A stretch of 32,245 nt of DNA from contig JAFVGS010000028.1 in the NCBI GenBank assembly GCA_017474845.1, positions 1 to 32,245 of the forward strand. The letters run 5' to 3'. Numbering within the stretch: position 1 is the stretch's first letter; each line of letters begins with the position of its first letter. This stretch comes from Prevotella sp. (GTDB lineage Bacteria; Bacteroidota; Bacteroidia; Bacteroidales; Bacteroidaceae). Below, piece after piece: positions 1-8,050 of this stretch. The translations under genes were made by a program, and so were the position numbers. The notes under the pieces were generated by a model. The model was not told the DNA's origin, did no database searches, and worked only from the letters and a program-made list of their open reading frames with translations.

Positions 1-80
1 AGACCGTTGGCAGAGGCTATCGCGATGTGGAGAGATTCCGCATTGCTGTACTCTTCTTCTATGGCGGCTTGACGTTGCAT
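1..80 (-). CDS. 5' end of an unidentified minus-strand gene, cut by the window edge
   Basis: Reading the minus strand from an ATG at position 80 gives an open frame to the window edge: MQRQAAIEEEYSNAES, then LHIAIASANGL. An AAGGAAG ribosome-binding sequence lies 5 nt upstream of the ATG, which supports the start. Only about 26 codons are visible, with no signal peptide and no recognisable motif, so I give no function. It diverges from the GH9 gene at 215. Confidence 0.5.
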   Translation of the reverse strand, partial: MQRQAAIEEEYSNAESLHIAIASANG

Positions 81-143
81 AAAGACTTCCTTGTGTTAAA
101 ATAGTTAAGTTAACTCACACTAAATCCTGTAGAACCGAAAAAA

Positions 144-159
144 TATGTTCTTATGTTCT
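144..159. repeat. two tandem 8-bp units (TATGTTCT)
   Basis: Two exact head-to-tail copies of TATGTTCT lie in the intergenic region upstream of the GH9 gene. It is the simplest of the 7-8-bp tandem arrays in this window. Confidence 0.5.
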
Positions 160-178
160 TCTGTCTAAAAAAAATTCG

Positions 179-186
179 TATCTTTG
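179..186 (+). promoter_or_regulatory. -7 promoter box (TATCTTTG) of the GH9/GH97 operon
   Basis: TATCTTTG matches the Bacteroidetes -7 consensus TAnnTTTG and lies 28 nt upstream of the GH9 ATG. No clear TTTG -33 element is present at the usual distance, so the assignment rests on the -7 box and its position. Confidence 0.55.
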
Positions 187-214
187 TGCCCAAATTTCCT
201 AATCAACTGCAATT

Positions 215-2647
215 ATGAACAAAAACAGACTTTTCCTTGTGCTGGCGTCGCTGCTCGTGTTCGCCTTACTGCCTGTCCAGGCCACCAAGGTCCTGGGGCT
301 CCGTGTCATCGACAAGAACTACCTCATGGTACACTTCCGCGACGGCGAGGTGCACTATCGCGACAACGGTACAGGCCCCAGTGCCTATCTCGGACATTCC
401 TTCTCCGAGGGCGATGACACGCTGGTGGTCTTTGGCGAACGGCTGAAGACGACAGAGGCGCAGAAAGCGGAGCTGTGGTTTATAGAGGAAAGTGGAATGA
501 GATTCCAGCCCGTGAAGGTGTGGCGGAAGTCGAAGCCGATGAATATTGATCATACGCTTACTGGCGAATGCGACCACTGGCTGTTCCTTCAGTTGCCACA
601 AGAGATGAAGCAGGGGCGTACGTATACGATTATTATACCAGAGGGTATTGGGGTTGATCAGACCACCCCTAACCCCTCCTACTCAGGAGGGGATACGAGG
701 CAGACAGTCAGTGTCACATACGACATCTGGAACACCCCGTCTGAGGCCGTCCATGTGAACATCATCGGCTATATGCCCTCAGAGGCCCTCCATGCCGCAG
801 ACCTTTACCAGTGGCTGGGCGACGGCGGACAGCGCGACTACTCCTCGTGGGTGGGGCGTAAAGTATACCTCTATAATGTCAATACAAAGAAGAAGCAGAG
901 TGCCGGTGTGGTGAAGTTCTGGAAGAAGGCTTCCGATGCCGAGCAGGAGGCAGGCAAGAAGAACCTCGTGGGCACCGATGTCTGGAACATCGACTTCCGT
1001 GGTACGGCTCCTGGACGCTATCGTCTCGTGGTGGAGGATGTAGGCTGCTCGATGGACTTCGACATAGCCAATGATGTCTATTACCAGCCCTATCGCTATT
1101 CCGTGCGTGGCTACTACTACATGCGTCTCGGCGAGCCCAAGGATCCTGAGCATGTGTGGCCCGTGCCTCGTCAGCCGCAGTTCATCCCAGAGACCGATCC
1201 CAAGGGCCTCACCGTGTATAAAACCGATTTCCATCCCTTCATGCAAGAGTGGAAGGACTTGCATACGGACGTGTGGGACGAGCCTCACTTCAAACCCGCT
1301 CTTGCTTCACGTTTCTGGCAGCATCGTCTGCCCGGCAACCCCGTGAATATCGAGGTGAAGGGTGGTCATTCGGACGCCTTCGACTGGGACCGCCATCTGG
1401 CCCATGTCAGCAATATCTACGACATGCTGCTGCCCTACATCCTCTCCGGTGGACGACTTTCTGACGATAACCTCGGCATTCGTGAGAGTGGCAACGGCAT
1501 CCCCGACATCATCGACGAGGCCCGCAACGAGGTGGACTTCTTCCTCTCCATCCGCGATGGCGAGGGCTATTCTCAGGGAGTCACCAACCCCGACCTCAGC
1601 TGGACGGTGATGTATCAGGCAGGCTGTACCACGATGGCTGCCTGGGCCAATGCCGCCAACTGTGCCATCACCGCAGAGGCGTTCAGGATAATGGAAAATG
1701 AAAAATGGAAATTGGATCATTCCATTGACTCGCTGAAGCGCTACTATACTGCCGAGGCCATCAAGGCCTTCCGCTATGCCTCCAAGCAGGAGTGGAACCA
1801 GCTCGACGACCTGCAGGACATCGGCTCGATGCAGATGCGTGGCCGTGATTTCCGTCAGCTGGCCGCCGCCTTCCTCTATAATGTCACGGGCGACACCGAG
1901 TGGGAGGACATTTTCGTACGGGATTCGGAGATCAAGGGTCCGCAGTCGCAGGTGTTCAGCAAGCGTGATCACGGCTTCTTCGGTGTGGGCGTGATGCATG
2001 CCGAGAACCAGAACGTCGTGCCCTTCTGCCAGATCTGGGCAGCAGCGGCCTATCTCACCTGTCCGCAGACGCGCCACTATGCCGAGCTCTATCAGAACCT
2101 CAAGTCGAGCATCAATGCACAGGCTGAGAGTTATAACATCGGCCACATGGCCAAGCGACCCTCGCGACGCAGTGCCAATGACAGCCGCTGGCAGGTGTCG
2201 CAGAACCTGCAGCTCGTGATGCTCGCCCATTACATCGCCGACAAGGCCCGCAAGCGTGAACTCGAACATGTGATGCTTACGGAAGCCAGCTGGAGCCTCG
2301 GACGTAACCCCGGCAACATCGTTGAAATGACAGGTCTGGGTGAGCGTCATATTACCGACTGCTACACCACCGGCCGCAACGACGGCGCCCCAGAGTGCCA
2401 TCCCGGACAGACGCCCTTCAATGGCACCGAAACATGGTCGCCAAGTCATAACGGCGGCGATGCCCGTGTCTTCCTGAAGTACTGCTATCCGGCCTGGACT
2501 GTTGAGAATGGTATTCAGACTACCACTTGGCCCCGTCAGGAGTCCTACTTCAACCAGCGTTACTTCTGGGTGAACGGTGAGTTCACGCCCCGTGAGACTA
2601 TGCGCGGCAAGATGGCCCTCCTCGGTTATCTCTATGCCATCCGGTAG
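215..2647 (+). CDS. glycoside hydrolase family 9-type enzyme (cellulase-like), secreted
   Basis: An 810-residue protein with an N-terminal signal peptide (MNKNRLFLVLASLLVFALL...QA), so it acts in the periplasm or on the surface. Roughly residues 25-290 look like the N-terminal Ig-like part common in GH9 enzymes. The catalytic (alpha/alpha)6 part follows from about residue 300, with GGHSDAFDWD (D387 and D390, the position of the GH9 catalytic-base Asp pair) and ESGNGIPDIIDEAR, a strong GH9 signature. The C-terminal NGEFTPRET segment (E789 or E794) is where the catalytic acid should lie, but it differs from the usual NEVA-type motif, so substrate preference may differ from classical endoglucanase. 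GH9 enzymes cleave beta-1,4-glucans, including xyloglucan backbones. The coding sequence carries two repeat-like insertions (673-692 and 1688-1715). The next gene starts 36 nt downstream and is probably co-transcribed. Confidence 0.85.
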   Translation: MNKNRLFLVLASLLVFALLPVQATKVLGLRVIDKNYLMVHFRDGEVHYRDNGTGPSAYLGHSFSEGDDTLVVFGERLKTTEAQKAELWFIEESGMRFQPVKVWRKSKPMNIDHTLTGECDHWLFLQLPQEMKQGRTYTIIIPEGIGVDQTTPNPSYSGGDTRQTVSVTYDIWNTPSEAVHVNIIGYMPSEALHAADLYQWLGDGGQRDYSSWVGRKVYLYNVNTKKKQSAGVVKFWKKASDAEQEAGKKNLVGTDVWNIDFRGTAPGRYRLVVEDVGCSMDFDIANDVYYQPYRYSVRGYYYMRLGEPKDPEHVWPVPRQPQFIPETDPKGLTVYKTDFHPFMQEWKDLHTDVWDEPHFKPALASRFWQHRLPGNPVNIEVKGGHSDAFDWDRHLAHVSNIYDMLLPYILSGGRLSDDNLGIRESGNGIPDIIDEARNEVDFFLSIRDGEGYSQGVTNPDLSWTVMYQAGCTTMAAWANAANCAITAEAFRIMENEKWKLDHSIDSLKRYYTAEAIKAFRYASKQEWNQLDDLQDIGSMQMRGRDFRQLAAAFLYNVTGDTEWEDIFVRDSEIKGPQSQVFSKRDHGFFGVGVMHAENQNVVPFCQIWAAAAYLTCPQTRHYAELYQNLKSSINAQAESYNIGHMAKRPSRRSANDSRWQVSQNLQLVMLAHYIADKARKRELEHVMLTEASWSLGRNPGNIVEMTGLGERHITDCYTTGRNDGAPECHPGQTPFNGTETWSPSHNGGDARVFLKYCYPAWTVENGIQTTTWPRQESYFNQRYFWVNGEFTPRETMRGKMALLGYLYAIR
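673..692. repeat. hairpin repeat CCCCTCCT/AGGAGGGG inside the GH9 gene
   Basis: A perfect 8-bp inverted repeat with a 4-nt loop (ACTC), preceded by CCACCCCTAA, lies in frame in the GH9 coding region and encodes roughly TTPNPSYSGGD (residues 149-159). The composition and symmetry look unlike the surrounding coding sequence and suggest a dispersed repeat absorbed into the gene at a loop of the N-terminal beta-sandwich part. Confidence 0.6.
1688..1715. repeat. degenerate 7-bp tandem array inside the GH9 gene
   Basis: Four consecutive heptamers, ATAATGG, AAAATGA, AAAATGG and AAATTGG, encode about IMENEKWKLD (residues 492-501) in the catalytic part. The tract is A-rich against a GC-rich background. 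Confidence 0.55.
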
Positions 2648-2683
2648 ACATGAGAACAATAATAACCATAACATAATTTTTGT

Positions 2684-5600
2684 ATGATGAAGACCAACAA
2701 ACAAAACCTGTGGCGCCGCATTGCTGGCGCAACGCTATTCTTTATCCAAGTGTCGGTAGTGGCTGCCTTTGGACAGGAGTCAGGAGTCAGGAGTCAGGAG
2801 ATCGAAAGCCCTGACGGTAGGATGACGGTGACGGTTAGTGTCGCCAACGGCTGTCCGAAGTATGAGGTGAAGCTCGACGGACAGGTGTTTATCCAGCCTT
2901 CGCCCTTGGGACTGAAGATGAACTTTGAGGATCTGACGCAGGGCTTGACGCTGAAGGGCTGCGACGTGAGCAAATTTGAGGACGAGTACTGTCTGAAGAC
3001 CACGAAGCAGAGTCATGTGAAGGTGGTGGCCACTGAAGGCGTCTGCCATTTCGAGAAGGACGGCCGGGAGGCGATGGACGTGATCTTCCGCGTGACGAGT
3101 CGCGATGTGGCTTATAGATATAAGGTCTATCCGAAGAAGGTGCGTGGCGGCGAGACGTTGTCGGGTGTCGTGGAGAGCGAGGCCAGTGGGTTTGTGCTGC
3201 CCGAGGGTACGACGACGTTCCTTTGTCCGCAGATGAAGCCGATGACGGGCTTTGCACGGACGGCCCCGAGCTATGAGACGATCTATACCCCTGACGACAC
3301 GATGGGTAAGAACGGCTGGGGATTCGGATATACGTTCCCCTGTCTGTTCAAGACGCCTATGGGGTGGGTGCTTCTCTCTGAGACGGGCACGGACGGCGGA
3401 TATGTAGGATGTAGGCTTGTTTGTGAGGGAGATAAAGAAGTTAAAGGACAGTTGTATCAGATCGGATTCCCGTTGGCGGAGGAGATGAACGGCACGGGAG
3501 CCGTGACGCCGTTGGTGGCACTGCCTGCAGAGACCCCATGGCGTACGATTACCGTTGGTACGACCCTTGCACCGATTGTGGAGACGACGATTGCGAATGA
3601 CTTGGTGAAGCCGAAGTATAAGGCCTCTAAGGACTATACCTACGGCAAGGGCTCGTGGTCGTGGATCATCGGCATGGATCCCAGTTGTAACTTTGACGAA
3701 CAGAAGCGATATGTTGATTTCTCTGCTGCCATGGGATTCCGCTCAGTGCTTGTGGATGCACTCTGGGATACGCAGATAGGTTATGAGAAGATGGAGGAGC
3801 TGGCGCGTTATGGACGGGAGAAGGGCGTAGGCCTGTTCCTGTGGTATAACTCGAACGGTACGTGGAACGATGCTCCGCAGGGACCTCGCGGCAAGATGGA
3901 CAAGGCCGGGCCACGAAGGAAGGAGATGGCATGGATGCAGAAAAACGGCATCTTAGGCATCAAGGTAGACTTCTTCGGCGGCGACAAGCAGCAGATGATG
4001 CAGTTGTATGAGGATATCCTGACGGACGCCAATGACTTTGGCATTCAGGTGATCTTCCACGGTTGTACGCTGCCCAGAGGCTGGGAGCGGATGTATCCGA
4101 ACTTCGTGGCTGCCGAGGCGGTGCTGGCATCAGAGAACCTGCACTTCGGACAGGGTGCCTGCGATGCGGAGGCGTTTAATGCCTGTCTGCATCCGTTCAT
4201 CCGTAATACCGTGGGATCGATGGACTTCGGCGGCTCGACGCTGAACAAGCGATACAGCGCCGATAACCAGCACGGTACTGTCCGTAAGACCAGCGACGTG
4301 TTTGCGATGGCGACGGCCGTGCTCTTCCAGAGCAGCGTGCAGCACTTTGCAATGGCACCCAATAATCTGGAGGATGCGCCGGCTTGGGCTGTACAGTTTA
4401 TGAAGGATGTGCCCACGACGTGGGATGAGACGAAGTTTATAGACGGCTATCCCGGGAAGTATGTGATTATGGCAAGACGAAGCGGGGATAAGTGGTATGT
4501 CGCTGGGGTTACTGCGGATTCAACTCCTCTCAAAGAGAAGTTGAATAATGGACAATGGATAATGGATAATGGACAATTGTTTGAGGATTCGGATGCCATT
4601 GTGATGGTGGCTGATGCTCAGCAGCCGCTATTGAAAACGCATGTGGAGACGGGCGACGTGGAGGGTGTGCTCGAAGGCGGTCTTGCTGTCTATAAGGCTA
4701 TCCCGTATGCAGCACCTCCCGTGGGAAGCCTGAGATGGAAGGCACCGCAGCCTGCCAAGGCTTGGGAGGGTGTGAGGAAGTGTGACACGTTTGGTCCGCT
4801 GCCTCCGCAGCCCACAAGACCCGGACGTACGGCAGATATGATGAGTGAAGACTGTCTGTACCTTGGCATCGCCACACCTGCTAAGTCGGCGAACGATAAG
4901 TTGCCCGTGATGGTGTGGATCCATGGTGGCGGCTTCCAGACGGAGCACTATGGTGGTGACCTGTGGAGCCTGCTTGCCCAGCGTGGCGTGGTCATTGTCA
5001 GCGTGGAATACCGTACGGGTGCCCTCGGATTCATGGCTCATCCCGAGTTGGCGAAGGAGGCAGACGGTCATACCGGCAACTATGGTATCTTAGACCAGAT
5101 CTACGCTCTGCAATGGGTACAGCGTAATATCGCTAGTTTCGGCGGAGACCCCTCGAAGGTGACCATCTTCGGCGAGAGTGCAGGTGCCATCAGCTGCAGT
5201 ATCCTCTGTGCCTCGCCGCTAGCGAAGGGATTGCTCCATGGCTGTATCAGTCAGAGTGGTGGTTCGTTCGCTCCCTGGAGTGATGCGCCGCGCAGCATCG
5301 GTCTGGATGCTTCTCAGAAGGGTGCCGAGCAGCAGGGACTGGCCTTCCAGAAGCATCTGAAGAAGAAGTCACTGAAGGAACTGCGCGCGATGGATGCGAT
5401 GGCGCTCTGCGACGGCAATGTAGGTTTCAGCGGCTTCTGGCCCTGCGTAGACGGCTATGTGATCTGCGACGACCAGTACCGGATGTATGAGCGTGGGGAG
5501 TATAATGATGTACCTGTGATTGTGATGACGAACTCTGATGAGGGTGCGCTGTTCACACCGCCCACGGTGAAGGCTGAGGACTATCAGAAGAGTGCCAGCC

Positions 5601-6124
5601 GCATGTTCGGCGACATGGTCGACGAGGCACTGAAAGTGTATCCTGGCAATACCGACGAGGAGGCCTGGCACGGCAATGGCGATGCCTTCCGCGACCTCGG
5701 TTTTGCATGGCCGTCGTATGCCTGGGTGAAACTGCAGTCGCAGACGGGCAAGAGTCCGGCATATGCTGCCTATCTCGACCAGCCGTCGAAGATGAGTTTC
5801 TCGCAGAATCCGCTCCGTCGGGGTGTGGCCCATGCCGACGATATCATGTATCTGAACGGTATGTTCCTGAACCAGCCGGAGAAGTTCCCTGCCGAGGCTG
5901 CGGTGTCGGAGATCATGCAGCAGTACTGGGTGAACTTCGCCAAAACGGGTAATCCCAATGGTAAGGGGCTACCTTACTGGCCGTCGTTCGACGAGACGAA
6001 GCCCACGACGATGCAGTTCCGTAACGGTGCCTCGCTTATCATGCGTCCGAACCGTGAGCAAATCGATTTCATCGATCGTTTCATGAAGGCGAAGCGGGAG
6101 GCAACCGAAAGGGGAAGGAAATGA
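2684..6124 (+). CDS. GH97 glycosidase fused to a type-B carboxylesterase, secreted
   Basis: A 1146-residue two-enzyme protein with a signal peptide (residues 1 to about 30; the start could also be Met2). Residues about 40-618 are GH97: N-terminal beta-sandwich, then a TIM barrel with GIKVDFFGGD (D429, the nucleophile position of the retaining, alpha-galactosidase-type GH97 branch) and AAEAV (E478). Residues about 650-1135 are a type-B carboxylesterase with EDCLYL, an HGGGF oxyanion segment, FGESAGA (Ser832), NSDEG (E953) and AHADD (H1050), a complete Ser-Glu-His triad. The likely role is coupled removal of alpha-linked sugars and ester substituents from a polysaccharide in the periplasm. The linker (about 622-632) and the signal-peptide junction are both encoded by 7-bp tandem repeats. 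No frameshift or stop separates the halves. Co-transcription with the GH9 gene is likely; a hairpin terminator follows at 6150. Confidence 0.88.
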   Translation: MMKTNKQNLWRRIAGATLFFIQVSVVAAFGQESGVRSQEIESPDGRMTVTVSVANGCPKYEVKLDGQVFIQPSPLGLKMNFEDLTQGLTLKGCDVSKFEDEYCLKTTKQSHVKVVATEGVCHFEKDGREAMDVIFRVTSRDVAYRYKVYPKKVRGGETLSGVVESEASGFVLPEGTTTFLCPQMKPMTGFARTAPSYETIYTPDDTMGKNGWGFGYTFPCLFKTPMGWVLLSETGTDGGYVGCRLVCEGDKEVKGQLYQIGFPLAEEMNGTGAVTPLVALPAETPWRTITVGTTLAPIVETTIANDLVKPKYKASKDYTYGKGSWSWIIGMDPSCNFDEQKRYVDFSAAMGFRSVLVDALWDTQIGYEKMEELARYGREKGVGLFLWYNSNGTWNDAPQGPRGKMDKAGPRRKEMAWMQKNGILGIKVDFFGGDKQQMMQLYEDILTDANDFGIQVIFHGCTLPRGWERMYPNFVAAEAVLASENLHFGQGACDAEAFNACLHPFIRNTVGSMDFGGSTLNKRYSADNQHGTVRKTSDVFAMATAVLFQSSVQHFAMAPNNLEDAPAWAVQFMKDVPTTWDETKFIDGYPGKYVIMARRSGDKWYVAGVTADSTPLKEKLNNGQWIMDNGQLFEDSDAIVMVADAQQPLLKTHVETGDVEGVLEGGLAVYKAIPYAAPPVGSLRWKAPQPAKAWEGVRKCDTFGPLPPQPTRPGRTADMMSEDCLYLGIATPAKSANDKLPVMVWIHGGGFQTEHYGGDLWSLLAQRGVVIVSVEYRTGALGFMAHPELAKEADGHTGNYGILDQIYALQWVQRNIASFGGDPSKVTIFGESAGAISCSILCASPLAKGLLHGCISQSGGSFAPWSDAPRSIGLDASQKGAEQQGLAFQKHLKKKSLKELRAMDAMALCDGNVGFSGFWPCVDGYVICDDQYRMYERGEYNDVPVIVMTNSDEGALFTPPTVKAEDYQKSASRMFGDMVDEALKVYPGNTDEEAWHGNGDAFRDLGFAWPSYAWVKLQSQTGKSPAYAAYLDQPSKMSFSQNPLRRGVAHADDIMYLNGMFLNQPEKFPAEAAVSEIMQQYWVNFAKTGNPNGKGLPYWPSFDETKPTTMQFRNGASLIMRPNREQIDFIDRFMKAKREATERGRK
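2774..2800. repeat. CAGGAGT heptamer array at the signal-peptide junction of the GH97 fusion
   Basis: Three perfect CAGGAGT units and a fourth lacking its last base run head to tail, encoding QESGVRSQE just after the predicted signal peptide. As 7 is not a multiple of 3, gain or loss of one unit would shift the frame of the whole 1146-codon gene. Confidence 0.75.
4548..4579. repeat. ATGGACA/ATGGATA heptamer array in the GH97-esterase linker
   Basis: Four heptamers (ATGGACA, ATGGATA, ATGGATA, ATGGACA) and a partial unit encode NGQWIMDNGQL between the GH97 and esterase domains. A related array occurs near 11429-11469 in the kinase operon. Confidence 0.75.
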
Positions 6125-6139
6125 TGATTGCGTGAATAT

Positions 6140-8050
6140 TTATGCAAGGGGTAGCCGGATGATGAACCGGCTACCTTTTTCGTAGGTGGTGTCGAGGGTG
6201 ATGTCGCCGCCCATCAGACGGATGTATTGGCGGGAAACATAGAGTCCCATGCCGAGGCCTTCGGTGAAGGGATCCGACTTGTAGAAGTGGTCGAAGATGT
6301 GCGGACGGTCCTTTTCGGAGATACCGGGACCCTGGTCTTCGATGGCGAAGTTGATGGCGGCAGGTGTCTCGTAGACTGAGAGCTTGGTGGGACTGTTATC
6401 AGGGGCGAACTTCTTCGCGTTGAAGAGCAGCTCGTGTATAATATAATATAGGTGTATGTCTTGGACGCGCAGTAGGGTATCGTCGTCGACGGAGGTCTCG
6501 AAGATGAAGTTGCCGCCGTCGTAGGGCGGGAATATTGTAAAGGCCTGGATGGCTCTGCGTGCTATCTCGTTGCAGCTCACGATGTCATGATACTCTAGTT
6601 CCTGGGCAGTCTCGAGCCAGGAGGCGTCGTAGAGCATATACGCCATTCGTCGCAGTGAGAAGGCATTCTGTTCCATAGTGACCGTAATGTGTTTTTTCTC
6701 CTCTGGCGACAGGTTTTCGTGGTCGTTGAGGATGACCTGGAGGAAGCCGTGGATAATGTTCAATGGTGTCCGTATCTGGTGAGACATATCCTGCAGGAAG
6801 GCCACCTTTTGCTGACGTGCCGCCTGTGCCAGGTCATTAGCGCGCTGCAACTCGTGGTTGCGCTCCTCGGCCTTCTCGTGGGCCTGTTGCAGACGGGTGA
6901 TTTGTTCTGCCAGCGACTTCTGCATGGTGGAGAAACTGTTTTGTAGTTGGCCCACGAGGTCTGTCCTGGGTGTGCGGGCCATGGGCTCAGTGAAATGTCC
7001 GGAGGCGATACGGTGCGACTGGCTGACGAGCTGGTTCAGGGGTGCCACGAAACGAGTAATAGTGCGCATGAAGAACAGGAGCAGTAGAATCAGTCCGACG
7101 ATCAGCGCGGTGAAGATGATAAAGCCCAGACGGTTGTAATTGCCTAGGATGTCACGCTCGGGACAGATGAGGGCGATGTGCCATCCCGTCTGCTGTAGAG
7201 GCTGGAAGAATACATAGCAGGGTTCTCCGCCGATGTTCAGACGCATGTGGTCGTCGAAGCCAGAGAGTATCTTCTGCCCTAATACCTCCATTTCTGCCCG
7301 CTCGCCAGGGGCTGAGGCGCTGAAGATAGTGTGCTTCACCAGCTTCTCCGGATCGGGGTGAACGTAGTATCTGCCGTCGTGCCCCAACATGACGCTGTAG
7401 GAGTGAGGGTAGGGCTTCTCTCCGGAGATGGCCTTTGAGAGCCATGTCAGCGACAGGTCGGTGGAGATGACACCGATGAAGCGGCCTTTCTTGTCTTTGA
7501 GGGGCATGGAATAGGATACGATCATGTCCTCGTTGGAGAGGGTGCCGGCATTATAGTCGTCGAAGGGGTCTATCCAGCAGGGCTTTCCCTGGTCCTTGGC
7601 AGTCTTGTACCACACCTTCGAATAATAGTCATAATCACCCTCGCGCTGGGTGACGACGCTGTTGCCCTTTCTGACACTGTAGGCCGAGAAACGCCCCACG
7701 GCGGGAGGGTAGAAGTCGGGTTCCATGGTGATGGAACAGCCGTCGATGTCGGATCCGAATGTCACGATACGGTGTGTGTATGCCAGAAGGCTGTCGGGAG
7801 TCTGATCCTGGTTGACGATCCACTTGACATTCTCCGTGACGGCCTCAATATCTGAGAGATAACCTGCGACGCGGAGAGCGGTCTTGTCGAGTACCTTCCC
7901 GGCGCGCTCCATGGCCTCTTGCTTTACCAGCTGACGGGAGCGGTTGTAGAGCAGTCCTACCGAGACGACGAAGAGCACGACGACAAAAGAGATGATGGTG
8001 ACACCGAGTTTCAGTGAGAGGGAGTGACGGTGGAATCCGATCTGACTCAT
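6140..8050 (-). CDS. Cache-HAMP sensor histidine kinase (complete), fourth gene of the sensor operon
   Basis: A 636-residue inner-membrane kinase. There is a TM helix at about 16-35, then a periplasmic Cache-type domain to about 305 (VWYK...GKPCW and SYSMPLKDKKGRFIGV are typical), TM helix 306-328, HAMP 329-385, coiled coil and HisKA with MSHQIRTPLN (H424 phospho-acceptor). The HATPase domain runs to the end (N-box HELLFNAKKF, G1 DQGPGIS, G2 GLGMGLY). It should autophosphorylate in response to an extracytoplasmic small ligand and pass phosphate to a response regulator not encoded here. Its ATG overlaps the upstream partner's stop by 4 bp, indicating translational coupling. Its last codons form the hairpin that probably terminates the convergent GH97 operon. 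Confidence 0.92.
   Translation of the reverse strand: MSQIGFHRHSLSLKLGVTIISFVVVLFVVSVGLLYNRSRQLVKQEAMERAGKVLDKTALRVAGYLSDIEAVTENVKWIVNQDQTPDSLLAYTHRIVTFGSDIDGCSITMEPDFYPPAVGRFSAYSVRKGNSVVTQREGDYDYYSKVWYKTAKDQGKPCWIDPFDDYNAGTLSNEDMIVSYSMPLKDKKGRFIGVISTDLSLTWLSKAISGEKPYPHSYSVMLGHDGRYYVHPDPEKLVKHTIFSASAPGERAEMEVLGQKILSGFDDHMRLNIGGEPCYVFFQPLQQTGWHIALICPERDILGNYNRLGFIIFTALIVGLILLLLFFMRTITRFVAPLNQLVSQSHRIASGHFTEPMARTPRTDLVGQLQNSFSTMQKSLAEQITRLQQAHEKAEERNHELQRANDLAQAARQQKVAFLQDMSHQIRTPLNIIHGFLQVILNDHENLSPEEKKHITVTMEQNAFSLRRMAYMLYDASWLETAQELEYHDIVSCNEIARRAIQAFTIFPPYDGGNFIFETSVDDDTLLRVQDIHLYYIIHELLFNAKKFAPDNSPTKLSVYETPAAINFAIEDQGPGISEKDRPHIFDHFYKSDPFTEGLGMGLYVSRQYIRLMGGDITLDTTYEKGSRFIIRLPLA
6150..6180 (+). 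terminator. intrinsic terminator of the GH9/GH97 operon, inside the 3' end of the convergent kinase gene
   Basis: A perfect 9-bp stem (GGTAGCCGG/CCGGCTACC, loop of 8) is followed by five T residues on the plus strand, 26 nt after the GH97-esterase stop. The same bases encode the conserved GSRFIIRLP end of the kinase ATPase domain on the other strand, so the sequence does two jobs. Confidence 0.7.

Noticed and set aside
1307-2704. Long minus-strand open frame (465 codons) opposite the GH9 gene
   Set aside because: It is antisense to a well-supported GH9 coding sequence, has no recognisable domain and is explained by GC-rich codon bias; other long antisense frames (13944-14900, 17408-18652, 23274-24584) were rejected for the same reason.
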